Notes: generated by a model not told the origin, from the letters alone. 15,805 bases of DNA from Planctomycetaceae bacterium (GCA_003503535.1 DOCI01000281.1:8144-23948); one strand, 5' to 3'. Numbered from the stretch's first letter, positions 1-8,801 are shown. Made by a program: numbers and translations.

Positions 1-3
1 AGC

Positions 4-89
4 CAGTCATGGCTCGGGTATTCTCACGATCATTGTGCAGTATTTGATCGTTCCCCGCTTGTGAACCAAACCCACCCGAGTCATGACTG
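4..89. repeat. Long imperfect inverted repeat with nested hairpin
   Basis: Positions 4-19 pair with 74-89 over 16 bp with a single G-T wobble, and inside the loop ACGATCA (26-32) pairs with TGATCGT (45-51). It lies just downstream of the minus-strand SDR gene, at the window edge. It could be a terminator without a clear T-tract, a small repeat element or a structured RNA; the sequence alone does not decide. Confidence 0.5.
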
Positions 90-151
90 ACTCTGCTCGC
101 CTGAGTGATTCATAGTAACGACTGCAAAAGGTCGCTGTCGACTTGATCCGT

Positions 152-1036
152 TCATTTGCCGTCTGCAGAAAAATTGGCATCCAATATTGATTCGACAGTC
201 ACCAGCACAGGAGTTTTTAACTCCGCAGCGACCGTGAGGGGATGAGCTTTGCGTCGTTCGAGGCGATATCCCAAATCTACAGCCGCAGGGAATAATCTCT
301 GTAAGTGATAGCCGACATACGCAGCCAGAGTAATTGGGACAAGTCGTTGATTTCGTTCGGCTGCTCGAATCGCTTTTCGGGCAACAATTTCAGGTGTCGT
401 CGTAATCCACCGTGGTGGAGCCCGTTTGCCTTCGCCTTCGGGTCGCAGCATACTGTCGAACAATTCAGTCCTGACAAATCCAGGACAAACAGCTGTCACA
501 CCCAGGCCATACCGTAAATACTCAGCTCGCAGTGCATGCGAATAACCAATTAAGCCATACTTGGTGGCATGGTAAGCCGTGCTGCGTTGAGTTGGAAACA
601 ATCCAAACATACTTGCGATGTTGACAATGTGTGAACGCCTCTGTTCGAGCAGGAGAGGAATTAATGCGTGTGTTAAATTCAGTGGAGCCACAAAATTAAC
701 TCCCACGACGCGATGCAATTGTTCGGCACTCATTTTATCGGTCTGGCCGTAGTAGCTGATGCCTGCATTATTAAAGAGCAGATCCAATCCGCCCAGTTCT
801 TTACGAACGAGTTGAGTCACTCGTGCAGGAGTCTGTTCATTGCACATGTCTGTGCACAGCGTTTGGACTTCTACATTGTGGGCACGACATAGCTGAGCGG
901 TCTCTTCAAGCTTTTCGCCTTGCAGATCGACCAGGCACAAATGCACTTTCTTCGCCGCAAGTTGTAAAGACAACTCACGTCCAATTCCAGAGGCGGCACC
1001 TGTGACCACCGCTCGTTTTCTATGAATCTTCCACAT
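152..1036 (-). CDS. Short-chain dehydrogenase/reductase (SDR family)
   Basis: A classical SDR oxidoreductase using NAD(P)H, probably cytosolic; the substrate cannot be inferred. With the ATG at 1036 as start (294 aa) the visible motifs are the cofactor-binding TGAASGIG (residues 12-19), NNAG (89-92), the active-site Ser near 142 in NIASMFG, and the catalytic YHATK (Tyr155, Lys159), followed by PG at 185-186. All catalytic residues are present. The length is slightly above the usual 250 aa because of a C-terminal extension of about 60 residues rich in Arg and hydrophobics, as in many 'classical' SDRs of broad annotation. A TTG four codons upstream (1048) could also start the frame, but neither has a convincing Shine-Dalgarno, so the ATG is preferred. 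It diverges from the Gfo/Idh/MocA gene at 1328. Confidence 0.9.
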   Translation of the reverse strand: MWKIHRKRAVVTGAASGIGRELSLQLAAKKVHLCLVDLQGEKLEETAQLCRAHNVEVQTLCTDMCNEQTPARVTQLVRKELGGLDLLFNNAGISYYGQTDKMSAEQLHRVVGVNFVAPLNLTHALIPLLLEQRRSHIVNIASMFGLFPTQRSTAYHATKYGLIGYSHALRAEYLRYGLGVTAVCPGFVRTELFDSMLRPEGEGKRAPPRWITTTPEIVARKAIRAAERNQRLVPITLAAYVGYHLQRLFPAAVDLGYRLERRKAHPLTVAAELKTPVLVTVESILDANFSADGK

Positions 1037-1327
1037 GAGGGCGAGCAATGACTTGCGGAGGGCGATTGTAAACGTAATGGCGAGAGCAACTCACTAAACG
1101 TGATCGATGGATTGAGTTTTGAGTCGATTAGTAAAGAAACAAAAAAACATACTCATTTGTGCGCTGTTGATTATCTCTGACGAAATTCTTCACAAATGTT
1201 GCGTTGGCTTTGAATTCCGCTGATCACTGAGGATACACTGTTTAAGTTCGCATTGCATGTGTTCTGTATGACGAATTCGCCTTATTGAGCGTTCCAGCAA
1301 TCCCACCATTATCTGGAGAAAGATAAC
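1037..1327. promoter_or_regulatory. Divergent intergenic region (SDR / Gfo-Idh-MocA)
   Basis: About 290 bp separate two divergent genes, so promoters for both should lie here. I see no coding frame and no convincing sigma-70 box; TTGAAT near 1210 followed by GATACA is only a weak match. GGAG a few bases before 1328 serves as ribosome binding site for the plus-strand gene. Confidence 0.35.
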
Positions 1328-2614
1328 ATGCCCCAAGATTCTCAGTCCTCGCGACGATCCTTCCTCAAAACCTCAGCTGCTGGCGCGGCCTCCGGTATGC
1401 TCACTCAGCAACTCTTTCAGGCCAATGTTCATGCCGCAGAAGAAACCGTTCTGAAAGTCGGACTCGTCGGTTGTGGTGGTCGAGGGACTGGAGCAGCACG
1501 CGATACTCTCTCTGCCGACCCCAACTGTAAAATTGTGGCCCTGGCCGATATTTTTAAAGATCAGGCCGAAGCGGCCCAGCGACAACTTAAAGCAACCGAA
1601 TACGCAGACCGGGTCGATGTTTCTCCCGATCGTAACTACGAAGGTTTCGACGCTTACCAGCAGCTGATCGATTCCGATGTCGACGTCGTCCTGCTGGCGA
1701 CTCCTCCCGGTTTCCGACCGATTCAAGTTGAAGCCGCCATCAAAGCGGGCAAGCATGTCTTCTGTGAAAAACCTGTCGCGGTTGACCCCGTCGGTTGTCG
1801 ACGCGTTTTTGAAGCGGGCAACCTGGCCAAAGAAAATGGATTGACTCTCGTCTCTGGTTTGTGCTGGCGTTACGAAGATGGCATGAAAGAAACGATCGGC
1901 CGCATTCATGATGGTGCCATCGGAGACATCCAGGCGATTTACAGTACGCGTTTCAATGCAGGTGTCGATAAGCGTCAGCCACGCACCGCAGGCATGTCGG
2001 ATATCGAATATCAGATTCGTAACTGGTACTATTACACTTGGCTCTCAGCCGACTTCTTCGCCGAGCAGTTTGTCCATGAACTCGATAAAATTTCCTGGAT
2101 GATGCAGGATGTTTATCCCGAAAAAGTACTCGCCACCGGGGGACGTGAAACTCGTATCGGTGAGGAAAACGGAAATGTGTTTGATCACATCGCAGCCTGT
2201 TTCTACTACCCGAGTGGTGTTCGTTATCACGCTGCTTCCCGTCAGCAGATTGGCTGCACGAACGAATTCCAGGATTTCGTCATCGGAACAAATGGAACCG
2301 CTGATTTGATGGCCTACAAAATCAATGGCCCGAATGAATGGAAAAAACGTAAGAACGTCAACCAGATGTACCACAATGAGCATGTTGCTATGTACGATTC
2401 GATTCGTAATCAGAAAGCGCTCAACAACACCGAATATATGGTGAAGAGTTCGCTGATGGGCATCATGGCACGCATGTCGGCCTACACCGGTAAAGAAGTC
2501 ACTTGGGAACAGGCCTGGAATTCCAGCCTCGACCTCAGCCCGAGTGGTTACACATTTGAGTCGACTCCCACAGATACCAAGGTGTCCGTTCCAGGAGTGA
2601 CACCTCTGGTCTAA
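1328..2614 (+). CDS. Gfo/Idh/MocA-family oxidoreductase with Tat signal
   Basis: An NAD(P)-dependent oxidoreductase of the Gfo/Idh/MocA type, which typically acts on sugars or inositols; the substrate is unknown. The 428-aa protein begins with a twin-arginine signal (SRRSFLK, residues 8-14), then an Ala-rich hydrophobic stretch and a likely cleavage site near VHAAEE (34-39), so it is probably exported folded with its cofactor. The Rossmann fold follows: VGLVGCGGRGTG (44-55), ALADIF (71-76), LLATPP (122-127) and the family signature CEKPVAVD (146-153). The C-terminal part carries the substrate-side beta-sheet domain. GGAG precedes the ATG by about 10 nt. Tat-exported members are very common in planctomycetes, where they are often linked to polysaccharide breakdown. 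A strong terminator lies downstream at 2694-2734. Confidence 0.92.
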   Translation: MPQDSQSSRRSFLKTSAAGAASGMLTQQLFQANVHAAEETVLKVGLVGCGGRGTGAARDTLSADPNCKIVALADIFKDQAEAAQRQLKATEYADRVDVSPDRNYEGFDAYQQLIDSDVDVVLLATPPGFRPIQVEAAIKAGKHVFCEKPVAVDPVGCRRVFEAGNLAKENGLTLVSGLCWRYEDGMKETIGRIHDGAIGDIQAIYSTRFNAGVDKRQPRTAGMSDIEYQIRNWYYYTWLSADFFAEQFVHELDKISWMMQDVYPEKVLATGGRETRIGEENGNVFDHIAACFYYPSGVRYHAASRQQIGCTNEFQDFVIGTNGTADLMAYKINGPNEWKKRKNVNQMYHNEHVAMYDSIRNQKALNNTEYMVKSSLMGIMARMSAYTGKEVTWEQAWNSSLDLSPSGYTFESTPTDTKVSVPGVTPLV

Positions 2615-2693
2615 ACATGGAATAAAGCGTTCTTATCTGAATGCACTGGGATTGCTTCATCGAAACCAGTAAAATGCATTCATGACTTTATTG

Positions 2694-2734
2694 TCAGCGA
2701 GTCTGGGTTTCAATATCCAGACTCGCTGATTTTT
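2694..2734 (+). terminator. Intrinsic terminator after Gfo/Idh/MocA gene
   Basis: A perfect 13-bp stem (TCAGCGAGTCTGG at 2694-2706 with its complement at 2717-2729), a 10-nt loop and a T-tract at 2730-2734. A second weaker hairpin (AATGCACTGG at 2640-2649 with CCAGT and TGCATT at 2666-2680) precedes it. Confidence 0.85.
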
Positions 2735-2780
2735 ATATTGAAGGAGTGAGGTCGCACTGCATTTGTAAAATCAGGTGTAG

Positions 2781-2797
2781 GTCAGGCACTGCCTGAC
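2781..2797. repeat. Short palindrome (REP-like) in intergenic region
   Basis: GTCAGGC (2781-2787) and GCCTGAC (2791-2797) form a perfect 7-bp stem with an ACT loop, without a T-tract. It may be a dispersed extragenic palindrome; only one copy is in this window, so that is inference. Confidence 0.4.
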
Positions 2798-2840
2798 GAC
2801 TGAGATTTCATATCCAACTCTTTTTACAGAAGGCAGCACC

Positions 2841-3194
2841 ATGAAAGGTCCAGGACTGAAAACCCGACTGGATGTTCGACGAGTCTGGAAATGCCCTCAA
2901 ACGGGTCGCATTCTCAAAACTCCCGGACATGTCACCCAGTTCGTTTCCCCCTTCACCAAGGACCGCTGCTGGATGCAATTCATCGAAACCGAACATCCAC
3001 CCCGCCCGATGGTTCCCCTCGATGAAATGCTTTCGCACATGTATTTTTCTGCAACTGAAGAAGATGTTGTCTTAGAAGAATCTGTAGGACAAGAAATCGC
3101 CACTGAGAACTCAACAACCAAAGAGGATTGTTCTGCTCCTGAAAGCGAGTCCACTGATGTTGACGGTGATGTCGCACCTGAAGAATCGCAATAA
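2841..3194 (+). CDS. Small uncharacterised protein with acidic tail
   Basis: A 117-aa protein of unknown function. The N-terminal half (residues 1-65) is basic to neutral and compact, opening with MKGPGLKTRLDVRRVWKCP and containing Trp and Cys residues; it resembles small conserved planctomycete proteins whose homologues I recall as having Cys-pair (zinc-ribbon-like) features, but here only single Cys residues (18, 43) are seen. The second half (70-117) is strongly acidic, low in complexity and Glu/Ser-rich, probably disordered. AGAAGG lies 7 nt before the ATG. Many proline and charged positions and a plausible ribosome binding site support it as a real gene. No operon partner is obvious; the next gene starts about 185 bp later. 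Confidence 0.7.
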   Translation: MKGPGLKTRLDVRRVWKCPQTGRILKTPGHVTQFVSPFTKDRCWMQFIETEHPPRPMVPLDEMLSHMYFSATEEDVVLEESVGQEIATENSTTKEDCSAPESESTDVDGDVAPEESQ

Positions 3195-3378
3195 AGTTCG
3201 GTATTGATTTTCTGAAATACTGAAGGATAACTTGAATTGTGATCGACTAAATCCTGGAACTCAATATTTCCCTTACAGATCATTGGGATCTCGATTCTTC
3301 AAAATCTGTGGCCATCCGCGTTCATCCGTGGTTCAAAATATATCAATTTCGAAAAGTCCGACTGAAAGAACACTCACG

Positions 3379-4377
3379 ATGAAAGCGGCGTACATCGAAC
3401 AAACCGGTGATTCAGATAATCTGAAATATGGAGACCGGCCTGATCCGTCGATTCAGGAACATGACGTGTTGATCGAAATTGCTGCGGTTGCTGTCAATCC
3501 GATTGATACGTATATCCGCGCCGGCAATATCGCTATGGATTTGCCTCTTCCCTACACCCCCGGCTGCGATTTTGCGGGGACAGTCAAGGACGTTGGCAAT
3601 CAAGTCACTAAATATCACGTTGGTGATCGAGTCTGGGGTAGCAATCAGGGACTCTTCGGAAAGCAAGGCAGCTTTGCAGAACTGATCTCCGTCCATGAAG
3701 ACTGGATGTATCCGATTCCCGAGGAAACTTCCTTTGAGCAGGCAGCAGCCGGGGCACTGGTTTCCATCACTGCCGCTCTGGGACTGACTACTCATTCCCA
3801 TCTGGCCGAGGGTGAAACCTTATTCATCAACGGCGGCAGCGGTGGAGTCGGATCAATCGTTGTTCAGATGGCCAAAGCCATGGGGGCGCATGTCATCACG
3901 ACGGCTGGCTCGGAAGAGAAAGCTGACTATTGTCGAAGTATCGGAGCCGATCTCGTTCTCAATTATCGAGACCCTGAAATGGACAAGCAGTTGCAGAGCC
4001 ATCTCGATCAAAATGGCAAAATCAATTTCTGGTGGGAAACACTTCGCTCGCCCGACATCGCCCGCACGATTCCCTTCATGGAAAAACGCGGTCGCATTGT
4101 CGTGATGGCAGGCCGAGAAGCAGAACTCCTGTTTCCGCTTGGTCCATTTTATGTGAACGATTTGAAGCTGATCGGCTTTGCCATGTTCAACGCCTCGGCT
4201 GCCGAACAGCAGCAAGTCGCCTGTAAAATCAACGATTTCTTCAAAGCTGGTCAGCTGACCATTCCTATCGGCAAAAAACTTTCCCTGAAGGAGGCAGCTC
4301 TCGCTCATCAACTTCAGGAAAAGAAAACACTCGAAGGCGAAGCCGACTTCCATGGCAAAATTATTCTGACACCATGA
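3379..4377 (+). CDS. Zinc-independent quinone oxidoreductase-like MDR enzyme
   Basis: An NADPH-dependent medium-chain reductase of the quinone-oxidoreductase type, cytosolic. From the ATG at 3379 the protein is 332 aa, the usual family length. The GroES-like domain carries VAVNPIDTYIRAG (37-49) and TPGCDFAGTV (60-69), and the Rossmann domain has the nucleotide-binding loop NGGSGGVGSIVVQMAK (151-166). The Cys/His zinc ligands of true alcohol dehydrogenases are absent, which places it among zeta-crystallin/QOR-like enzymes; the real substrate could be a quinone, an enone or another electrophile. The frame stays open upstream to 3232, but the conserved KAAYIEQTG start and a weak GAAAGAA ribosome site support 3379. 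The upstream frame has no family similarity. The gene sits between unrelated neighbours, so no pathway is implied. Confidence 0.9.
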   Translation: MKAAYIEQTGDSDNLKYGDRPDPSIQEHDVLIEIAAVAVNPIDTYIRAGNIAMDLPLPYTPGCDFAGTVKDVGNQVTKYHVGDRVWGSNQGLFGKQGSFAELISVHEDWMYPIPEETSFEQAAAGALVSITAALGLTTHSHLAEGETLFINGGSGGVGSIVVQMAKAMGAHVITTAGSEEKADYCRSIGADLVLNYRDPEMDKQLQSHLDQNGKINFWWETLRSPDIARTIPFMEKRGRIVVMAGREAELLFPLGPFYVNDLKLIGFAMFNASAAEQQQVACKINDFFKAGQLTIPIGKKLSLKEAALAHQLQEKKTLEGEADFHGKIILTP

Positions 4378-4505
4378 CCTCAGTTCAATGCGCTCAATAC
4401 GATAGGAATGGTAAATCTGGGAGGCTGCGATTCGCTACGACCCCAGTCCCCCTCTCCACTTCTGAACGAACAACTTCCCTTATTTTTCTGATTACAGACT
4501 GACCA

Positions 4506-5231
4506 ATGTTTCAACGATTCGTCAATTGGCTGAGCAAACACGAATTGACCACGTTGACACTGATTGCTGTGATTGGCGGAGGAAGCTGGGGCTTTCTCAA
4601 ACTTGCTGATGAGGTTTTCGAAGGCGACAGTCAGGATTTTGATCGTGCGGTTTTACTCTCATTGAGAAATCCCAATGACCTGACTGATCCACTCGGCCCA
4701 CTCTGGGTGGAAGAAATTGGTCGAGATGTCACAGCTCTGGGCGGCAATGCGATTCTTATCTTTCTGACCATCAGTATCGCTGGCTTTCTCGTGCTTCAGA
4801 AACAAAAGTGGGTCGCTCTCTTTCTGGTTAGTGCCGTTGTCAGTGGAATGCTGATGAGCACTGGCCTCAAGCACTTCTTTGATCGCCCTCGTCCAGATCT
4901 CGTTCCCCACGGCTCATACGTTTATACACAAAGTTTTCCCAGCGGACACTCGGCACTTTCTGCCGTCACCTACCTGACGTTGGGAGCCTTAATCGCACGC
5001 GTTCAAACCAGCCGTCGCCTGAAAACTTATATTCTCCTGCTGGCATGCTTTATCACACTGGCCGTCGGAATCAGCCGAGTCTATCTCGGCGTCCACTGGC
5101 CGACTGATGTGATTGCTGGCTGGACTCTGGGAGCTACCTGGGCTGCGATTTGCTGGATGATCTTCCGCTGGTTCCAACGTGAAAAACAGATTGATCAGCC
5201 TGAAACATCTGTTGACAGAAAGCCTGCCTGA
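4506..5231 (+). CDS. PAP2-family membrane phosphatase
   Basis: A PAP2-type acid phosphatase acting on lipid phosphates (phosphatidic acid or undecaprenyl pyrophosphate-like substrates). All three signature motifs are intact in the 241-aa protein: KHFFDRPRP (122-130), SFPSGHS (143-149) and SRVYLGVHWPTD (190-201), giving the catalytic His148 and His197 and Asp201. Hydrophobic segments near 15-33, 82-98, 102-120, 151-166, 174-190 and 202-220 make it an integral membrane protein with the active site between helices. The C-terminal 20 residues are charged and probably cytoplasmic. The ATG lacks a clear Shine-Dalgarno. It converges on the DUF1501 gene with about 20 bp between stops. Confidence 0.93.
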   Translation: MFQRFVNWLSKHELTTLTLIAVIGGGSWGFLKLADEVFEGDSQDFDRAVLLSLRNPNDLTDPLGPLWVEEIGRDVTALGGNAILIFLTISIAGFLVLQKQKWVALFLVSAVVSGMLMSTGLKHFFDRPRPDLVPHGSYVYTQSFPSGHSALSAVTYLTLGALIARVQTSRRLKTYILLLACFITLAVGISRVYLGVHWPTDVIAGWTLGATWAAICWMIFRWFQREKQIDQPETSVDRKPA

Positions 5232-5251
5232 GACACTGCAGGGAAGCCGAC

Positions 5252-6655
5252 TTATATCAATTCCCGAATCGATTCCCATTCAGAAACGGCCTGCAATATT
5301 TCACGTGGGATGTCGGGTTCGAGCCGGAGTACCCCTGGATCTACGAGCGTTTTCAGAATTGTCGATACCAGATTTTCTATCGTAATCGGTTTCGATTTCG
5401 GAACACTTCCATCCCGAGACGACTCTCCAATCACCTGCCCCATCGGCAACCCGCCGCCAGCCAGAATCAGCGGAGCCAGGTTTCCCCAATGATCCCTCCC
5501 TCCATTTTTATTGATCCGCGGCGTACGTCCCATTTCTCCGCAACAGACCAGTAAAATTTTATCGCTCAAGCCTCGTTCATGCACATCGTCCAGAAAAGCA
5601 GAGACGGCATGATCAAACGGCCTGCCCATATACCGCATCCCTTCGGCAACTCCCGCATTATTGACATCAGCATGCATATCCCACACAAAGTTGGTTGTGA
5701 TGGTGACAAACCCTGCACCCCGTTCACAAAGCCTGCGTGAAAGCAAAAGCAGCTTGCCCAGTGATTGCCCGTTATCGACGTAATTCTGGTAGTTCTTCCA
5801 CTTCTTGCTGATATTATCGGGACGGGCAATTGGGCTGGTATCATATCGTGCCAGCGTCCGGTCATCTTCCTGTTTCAAATCAAAGGCATCGGCCAAACCA
5901 CCGAGGATTGTCTCGAATGCCTGTTGACGAAATGGCGTCTGCAGTGAAGTCGAGTCACTCCGATCCCGCTGCCAGCGTAACTGATCGAGTTCTGATAACA
6001 ACTTTCGGCGATCGTTCAATCGTCGCATCGAAATCGAGAGCTGCATATCATCCTGCAAATTTCCTCCCGCTCCTGGAGCAAACGGTGCCAGAGCGGAGGA
6101 GTAGTTTCCAGAGGACCCGAACTTCCCAAAATTCATCGTCGTTGGCTGGGCTTCCGGCTCCACCGCTTGCGGGTACAATGCGACATTTCGAGGCATTCCC
6201 GTTATTGGATGATGAGCCCCTGCAATTCGGGAATAAAGCGTTCCCAGATTGGCGTTATTCGTTGCCTTATGCACAATCGGCTTAATATCGTGACGACTAT
6301 CCCCAGTCGTAAATGATCGAACAATCGCCAGCCGATCCGCCATCGTTGCCAGCCGCTCGAATGTGCCACCGAATGTCACTCCCGGCAGATTCGTCTGCAC
6401 TTCGCCCGTCGTACTGCGAATTTCAACCGGAGCATCCATTTTCGGGTCAAACGTCTCAAATTGACTCGGCCCGCCGTGCATAAAGAGAAAAACGACCGCT
6501 TTATCCCGCAACAGCGATCCCATCCCCGCAGCAGAACCAGCCTGACACATCTGCTCCAGCGTCAACCCTCCCGCCAGAAGGGACCCGACACTCAAAAAGT
6601 GCCGTCGCGAACCGAAACGGTTTCCAGCTTGTCTCTGATCAAACAGACGTAGCAT
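5252..6655 (-). CDS. DUF1501 family protein with Tat signal
   Basis: A DUF1501 protein, a family in the alkaline phosphatase/sulfatase-like fold that is heavily expanded in planctomycetes; its biochemical role is not settled. The 467-aa product starts with a twin-arginine motif (SRRHFLSVGS, 16-25) and a hydrophobic Leu/Gly stretch, so it is expected to be exported. Family hallmarks are FLFMHGGPSQFETFDPK (56-72), WDMHAD (325-330), GEMGRTPRIN (373-382) and GGRDHWG (385-391), which include the likely metal-binding Asp and His residues. Length is typical. GGAGG 5 nt before the ATG fixes the start at 6655. DUF1501 genes are usually next to a DUF1549/DUF1553 cytochrome-like gene; none is seen here, as the upstream side is taken by the tRNA and the mobile element. 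Confidence 0.93.
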   Translation of the reverse strand: MLRLFDQRQAGNRFGSRRHFLSVGSLLAGGLTLEQMCQAGSAAGMGSLLRDKAVVFLFMHGGPSQFETFDPKMDAPVEIRSTTGEVQTNLPGVTFGGTFERLATMADRLAIVRSFTTGDSRHDIKPIVHKATNNANLGTLYSRIAGAHHPITGMPRNVALYPQAVEPEAQPTTMNFGKFGSSGNYSSALAPFAPGAGGNLQDDMQLSISMRRLNDRRKLLSELDQLRWQRDRSDSTSLQTPFRQQAFETILGGLADAFDLKQEDDRTLARYDTSPIARPDNISKKWKNYQNYVDNGQSLGKLLLLSRRLCERGAGFVTITTNFVWDMHADVNNAGVAEGMRYMGRPFDHAVSAFLDDVHERGLSDKILLVCCGEMGRTPRINKNGGRDHWGNLAPLILAGGGLPMGQVIGESSRDGSVPKSKPITIENLVSTILKTLVDPGVLRLEPDIPREILQAVSEWESIRELI

Positions 6656-6811
6656 TTCATCCTCCAGAATCGCTCAGGAGAAACTTCATTTTGGATCGAT
6701 AACAGACCCCCGACTCATTCATTCTGCCTGATGTAAGTCCTTCACGTCCAGCGGTGAGAGCAGTATTTCCCAGAAATTTTCAGAGACAACAAAATCAATT
6801 TTCCAAAGCAT

Positions 6812-6839
6812 TTGCAATTTCAAACCGATTGTTCATAAT
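6812..6839 (+). promoter_or_regulatory. Candidate promoter of tRNA-Ala
   Basis: TTGCAA (6812-6817) and CATAAT (6834-6839) are separated by 16 bp and would start transcription about 20 nt before the tRNA. Matches to sigma-70 boxes are 4/6 and 5/6, so this is plausible only. Confidence 0.4.
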
Positions 6840-6867
6840 ACCGTCACAGGTGATGACCACCACCCAC

Positions 6868-6942
<75 letters not shown>

Positions 6943-6945
6943 ATC

Positions 6946-6979
6946 AAGGCACTTTGCGAACTTCGCAAAGTGCCTTTTT
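6946..6979 (+). terminator. Strong terminator directly after tRNA-Ala
   Basis: AAGGCACTTTGCGA (6946-6959) pairs with its complement ending at 6976 around a 3-nt loop, giving about 14 bp, followed by T residues to 6979. It starts 5 nt after the tRNA 3' end. Confidence 0.85.
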
Positions 6980-7032
6980 CTATGGACTTACGTCAAATCC
7001 GTTGCCCCGCAACAACTTGCGAAATCGCCTCT

Positions 7033-7075
7033 GTTCGGATAACTGTTCGGATAAGCGGCTGATTTGTTCGGATAA
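7033..7075 (+). repeat. Three direct repeats GTTCGGATAA
   Basis: Exact 10-bp copies occur at 7033-7042, 7045-7054 and 7066-7075, with start-to-start spacings of 12 and 21 bp, close to one and two helical turns. Between a tRNA attachment site and an integrase they look like arm-type binding sites for the recombinase or its directionality factor, or operators of the integrase gene. The role is inferred. Confidence 0.7.
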
Positions 7076-7167
7076 GGCACTAAAAGTTTGGACAATGCTG
7101 GCAAAGAGATGAGCACTTTCTGCCTTTCTCGTACCCTGCCACCCCTCTCGTCATTGCAGTCCGGGAC

Positions 7168-7183
7168 TGGTCCTAACGGACCA
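7168..7183. repeat. Small palindromic hairpin in integrase leader
   Basis: TGGTCC (7168-7173) and GGACCA (7178-7183) form a perfect 6-bp stem with a TAAC loop, about 45 nt before the integrase start. GGGA and TCCC could extend it with internal loops. It could be an operator or an RNA hairpin. Confidence 0.45.
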
Positions 7184-7226
7184 TGTTTGATCCCCATCAG
7201 CAACCCTTCAGATGAGAGGAAAAACA

Positions 7227-8801
7227 ATGCAATCACGAACACGAAAATCAAAGCTAAAGAAAAACAGCCGAGGTTGGTTTCCCAAAGAAGTCGGCTACCT
7301 TGATATCACAAAAAGAAAACAACCAAAATTTAATCTTGGCACTGATGAGAAAGAGGCCGAGAGGCGTTTCACCCGTATTCAGGAACTGTTTGACGACTGT
7401 CAACGTGCAACTGGATTGCCGATCTGGACAAGTTTCGGGCTTTATGCTGCTAAACTGATCGCAAAAGGCATTTATCACATCCCTTTCGAATTCGATCTAG
7501 AAAATGAAATCGAAGTCTTCGGCTTCACCGAACTTGGAGACATCAGTGCTAATTACGTGCAACGACTTCGAGTTGAACAGAATCGTTACCCCTCAATTCA
7601 TATCATTCCTGAAGATAAAGATGTGTACAAGTGTGGCGTAAGGCTGAGCTTAGAACTTGAACAGGAAGTACTTTCGTCGACTCAAAAACATTACTTAGAT
7701 AATGGTGTAATCGTTCCCAATAGGACAAGACCTGAGAAATTCTACACCGGCACTCTTCACCAAGCCTTTGATGCGTACATCAGTCATATCATGAAGACAG
7801 AGAACCGACTGGACGAAAATACGCTGAAACCATCTCAGCGAAAGCGGATCGAGTATGTGGAAGTCCTGAAGCAACACCATCCGAATAGTCCACTAATGCA
7901 TATCTCAACCTACGACTCCGTTGCGGAACTAATTGGATATTGGGCAAATCGGCCGGAATATCAAACTGGAAAACGATATAAGCCAACAACAGCACGGCAT
8001 CGCCGCAAGGAACTCGAAAGATTCCTGCGATGGCTCGATCTTACGTCTGAATTCGATTGGGAAATGCCTCGTGGAGCAGATAACATTCGAGTGAGAACTG
8101 TGGAACTCGAAGAAGATCATGAAGATACCGACCTGCTAACGAAAGTGGTTTACACGCCTGAACAACTGGGATTGCTGGCGAAGCACGCTAACGAGTTTGA
8201 ACGGTTTATGCTTTTAGTAGGAGTTAATTGTGCGTTTGGAGCAGCCGAAATCGGTCGACTAATCACAAGTGAGGTCTTACTCAATCACATGCATGAGTTT
8301 GCTGAGCGTCTTCATTTTGAATCTTCGGATGTGGACTCTTTTATCAGACTCAAAAGACCAAAGTCGAAAATGTTTGGAGAATGGATTCTTTGGCACGAGA
8401 CTGCCGAAATTCTTCGCTGGGCGATCGAGCGTGCCAATCGCATCGGTTCACCTTTCCTATTTATCACGCAGAAGGGAGCGAAGATCTACGACGAGAAAAA
8501 ACGGAATCCACAGTCTGCAACAGCCAACAGATGGACAAGGCTTATCAAACGAGTACAGAAGTCACATGCTGACTTTCCCTCGCTGCCATATGGATCTCTA
8601 CGTGACACTCTGCCTGACATGCTTCGACACATGGATAAGGATTCATTAGCGTCAATCTGCTTAGCTCACAAAACAAGTTACAAGGCGGACAATCTTCTTG
8701 AAGCATACGGCAACAAACCATTCGGTAGGTTACACGACAACATTAGAGAGCTTCGAAATCATTTCGAGCCATTGCTTAGTGCATCCGCACAAAAAAGATG
8801 A
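7227..8801 (+). CDS. Tyrosine-recombinase-type integrase, degenerate catalytic set
   Basis: A site-specific recombinase expected to insert and excise the element at tRNA-Ala. The start at 7227 is chosen because GAGAGGA ends 6 nt before it; an in-frame ATG at 7212 lies upstream of that site. The 524-aa protein has a basic N-terminus, a long N-terminal part, a core-binding (SAM-like) domain near 175-285 and a C-terminal catalytic domain near 310-515. In the latter, FGAAEIGRL (337-345) aligns with the box-I TGLRxSEL but has Ala in place of the first catalytic Arg; a Lys-rich beta-hairpin [12 protein letters not shown] follows; YGSLRDT keeps the second Arg (459) but not the usual His; LAHK keeps a His (481), and EAYGN gives the nucleophile Tyr494. 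Comparable box-I loss is something I recall in planctomycete integrases, so it may be a clade trait rather than inactivation. The downstream ParB-methyltransferase overlaps or closely follows, suggesting co-transcription. Confidence 0.8.
   Translation: MQSRTRKSKLKKNSRGWFPKEVGYLDITKRKQPKFNLGTDEKEAERRFTRIQELFDDCQRATGLPIWTSFGLYAAKLIAKGIYHIPFEFDLENEIEVFGFTELGDISANYVQRLRVEQNRYPSIHIIPEDKDVYKCGVRLSLELEQEVLSSTQKHYLDNGVIVPNRTRPEKFYTGTLHQAFDAYISHIMKTENRLDENTLKPSQRKRIEYVEVLKQHHPNSPLMHISTYDSVAELIGYWANRPEYQTGKRYKPTTARHRRKELERFLRWLDLTSEFDWEMPRGADNIRVRTVELEEDHEDTDLLTKVVYTPEQLGLLAKHANEFERFMLLVGVNCAFGAAEIGRLITSEVLLNHMHEFAERLHFESSDVDSFIRLKRPKSKMFGEWILWHETAEILRWAIERANRIGSPFLFITQKGAKIYDEKKRNPQSATANRWTRLIKRVQKSHADFPSLPYGSLRDTLPDMLRHMDKDSLASICLAHKTSYKADNLLEAYGNKPFGRLHDNIRELRNHFEPLLSASAQKR

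Noticed and set aside
1373..1909. 178-residue minus-strand frame
   Set aside because: It is a shadow of the clear Gfo/Idh/MocA gene, whose motifs are on plus.
3232..3378. N-terminal extension of the quinone oxidoreductase frame
   Set aside because: The 49 residues have no family similarity, and the conserved N-terminus starts at 3379; the stretch also contains a repetitive non-coding CATCCG motif.
6988..7251. 87-residue minus-strand frame with repeated YPN motifs
   Set aside because: The repetition is a by-product of the GTTCGGATAA direct repeats read on the minus strand; no ribosome site is seen.
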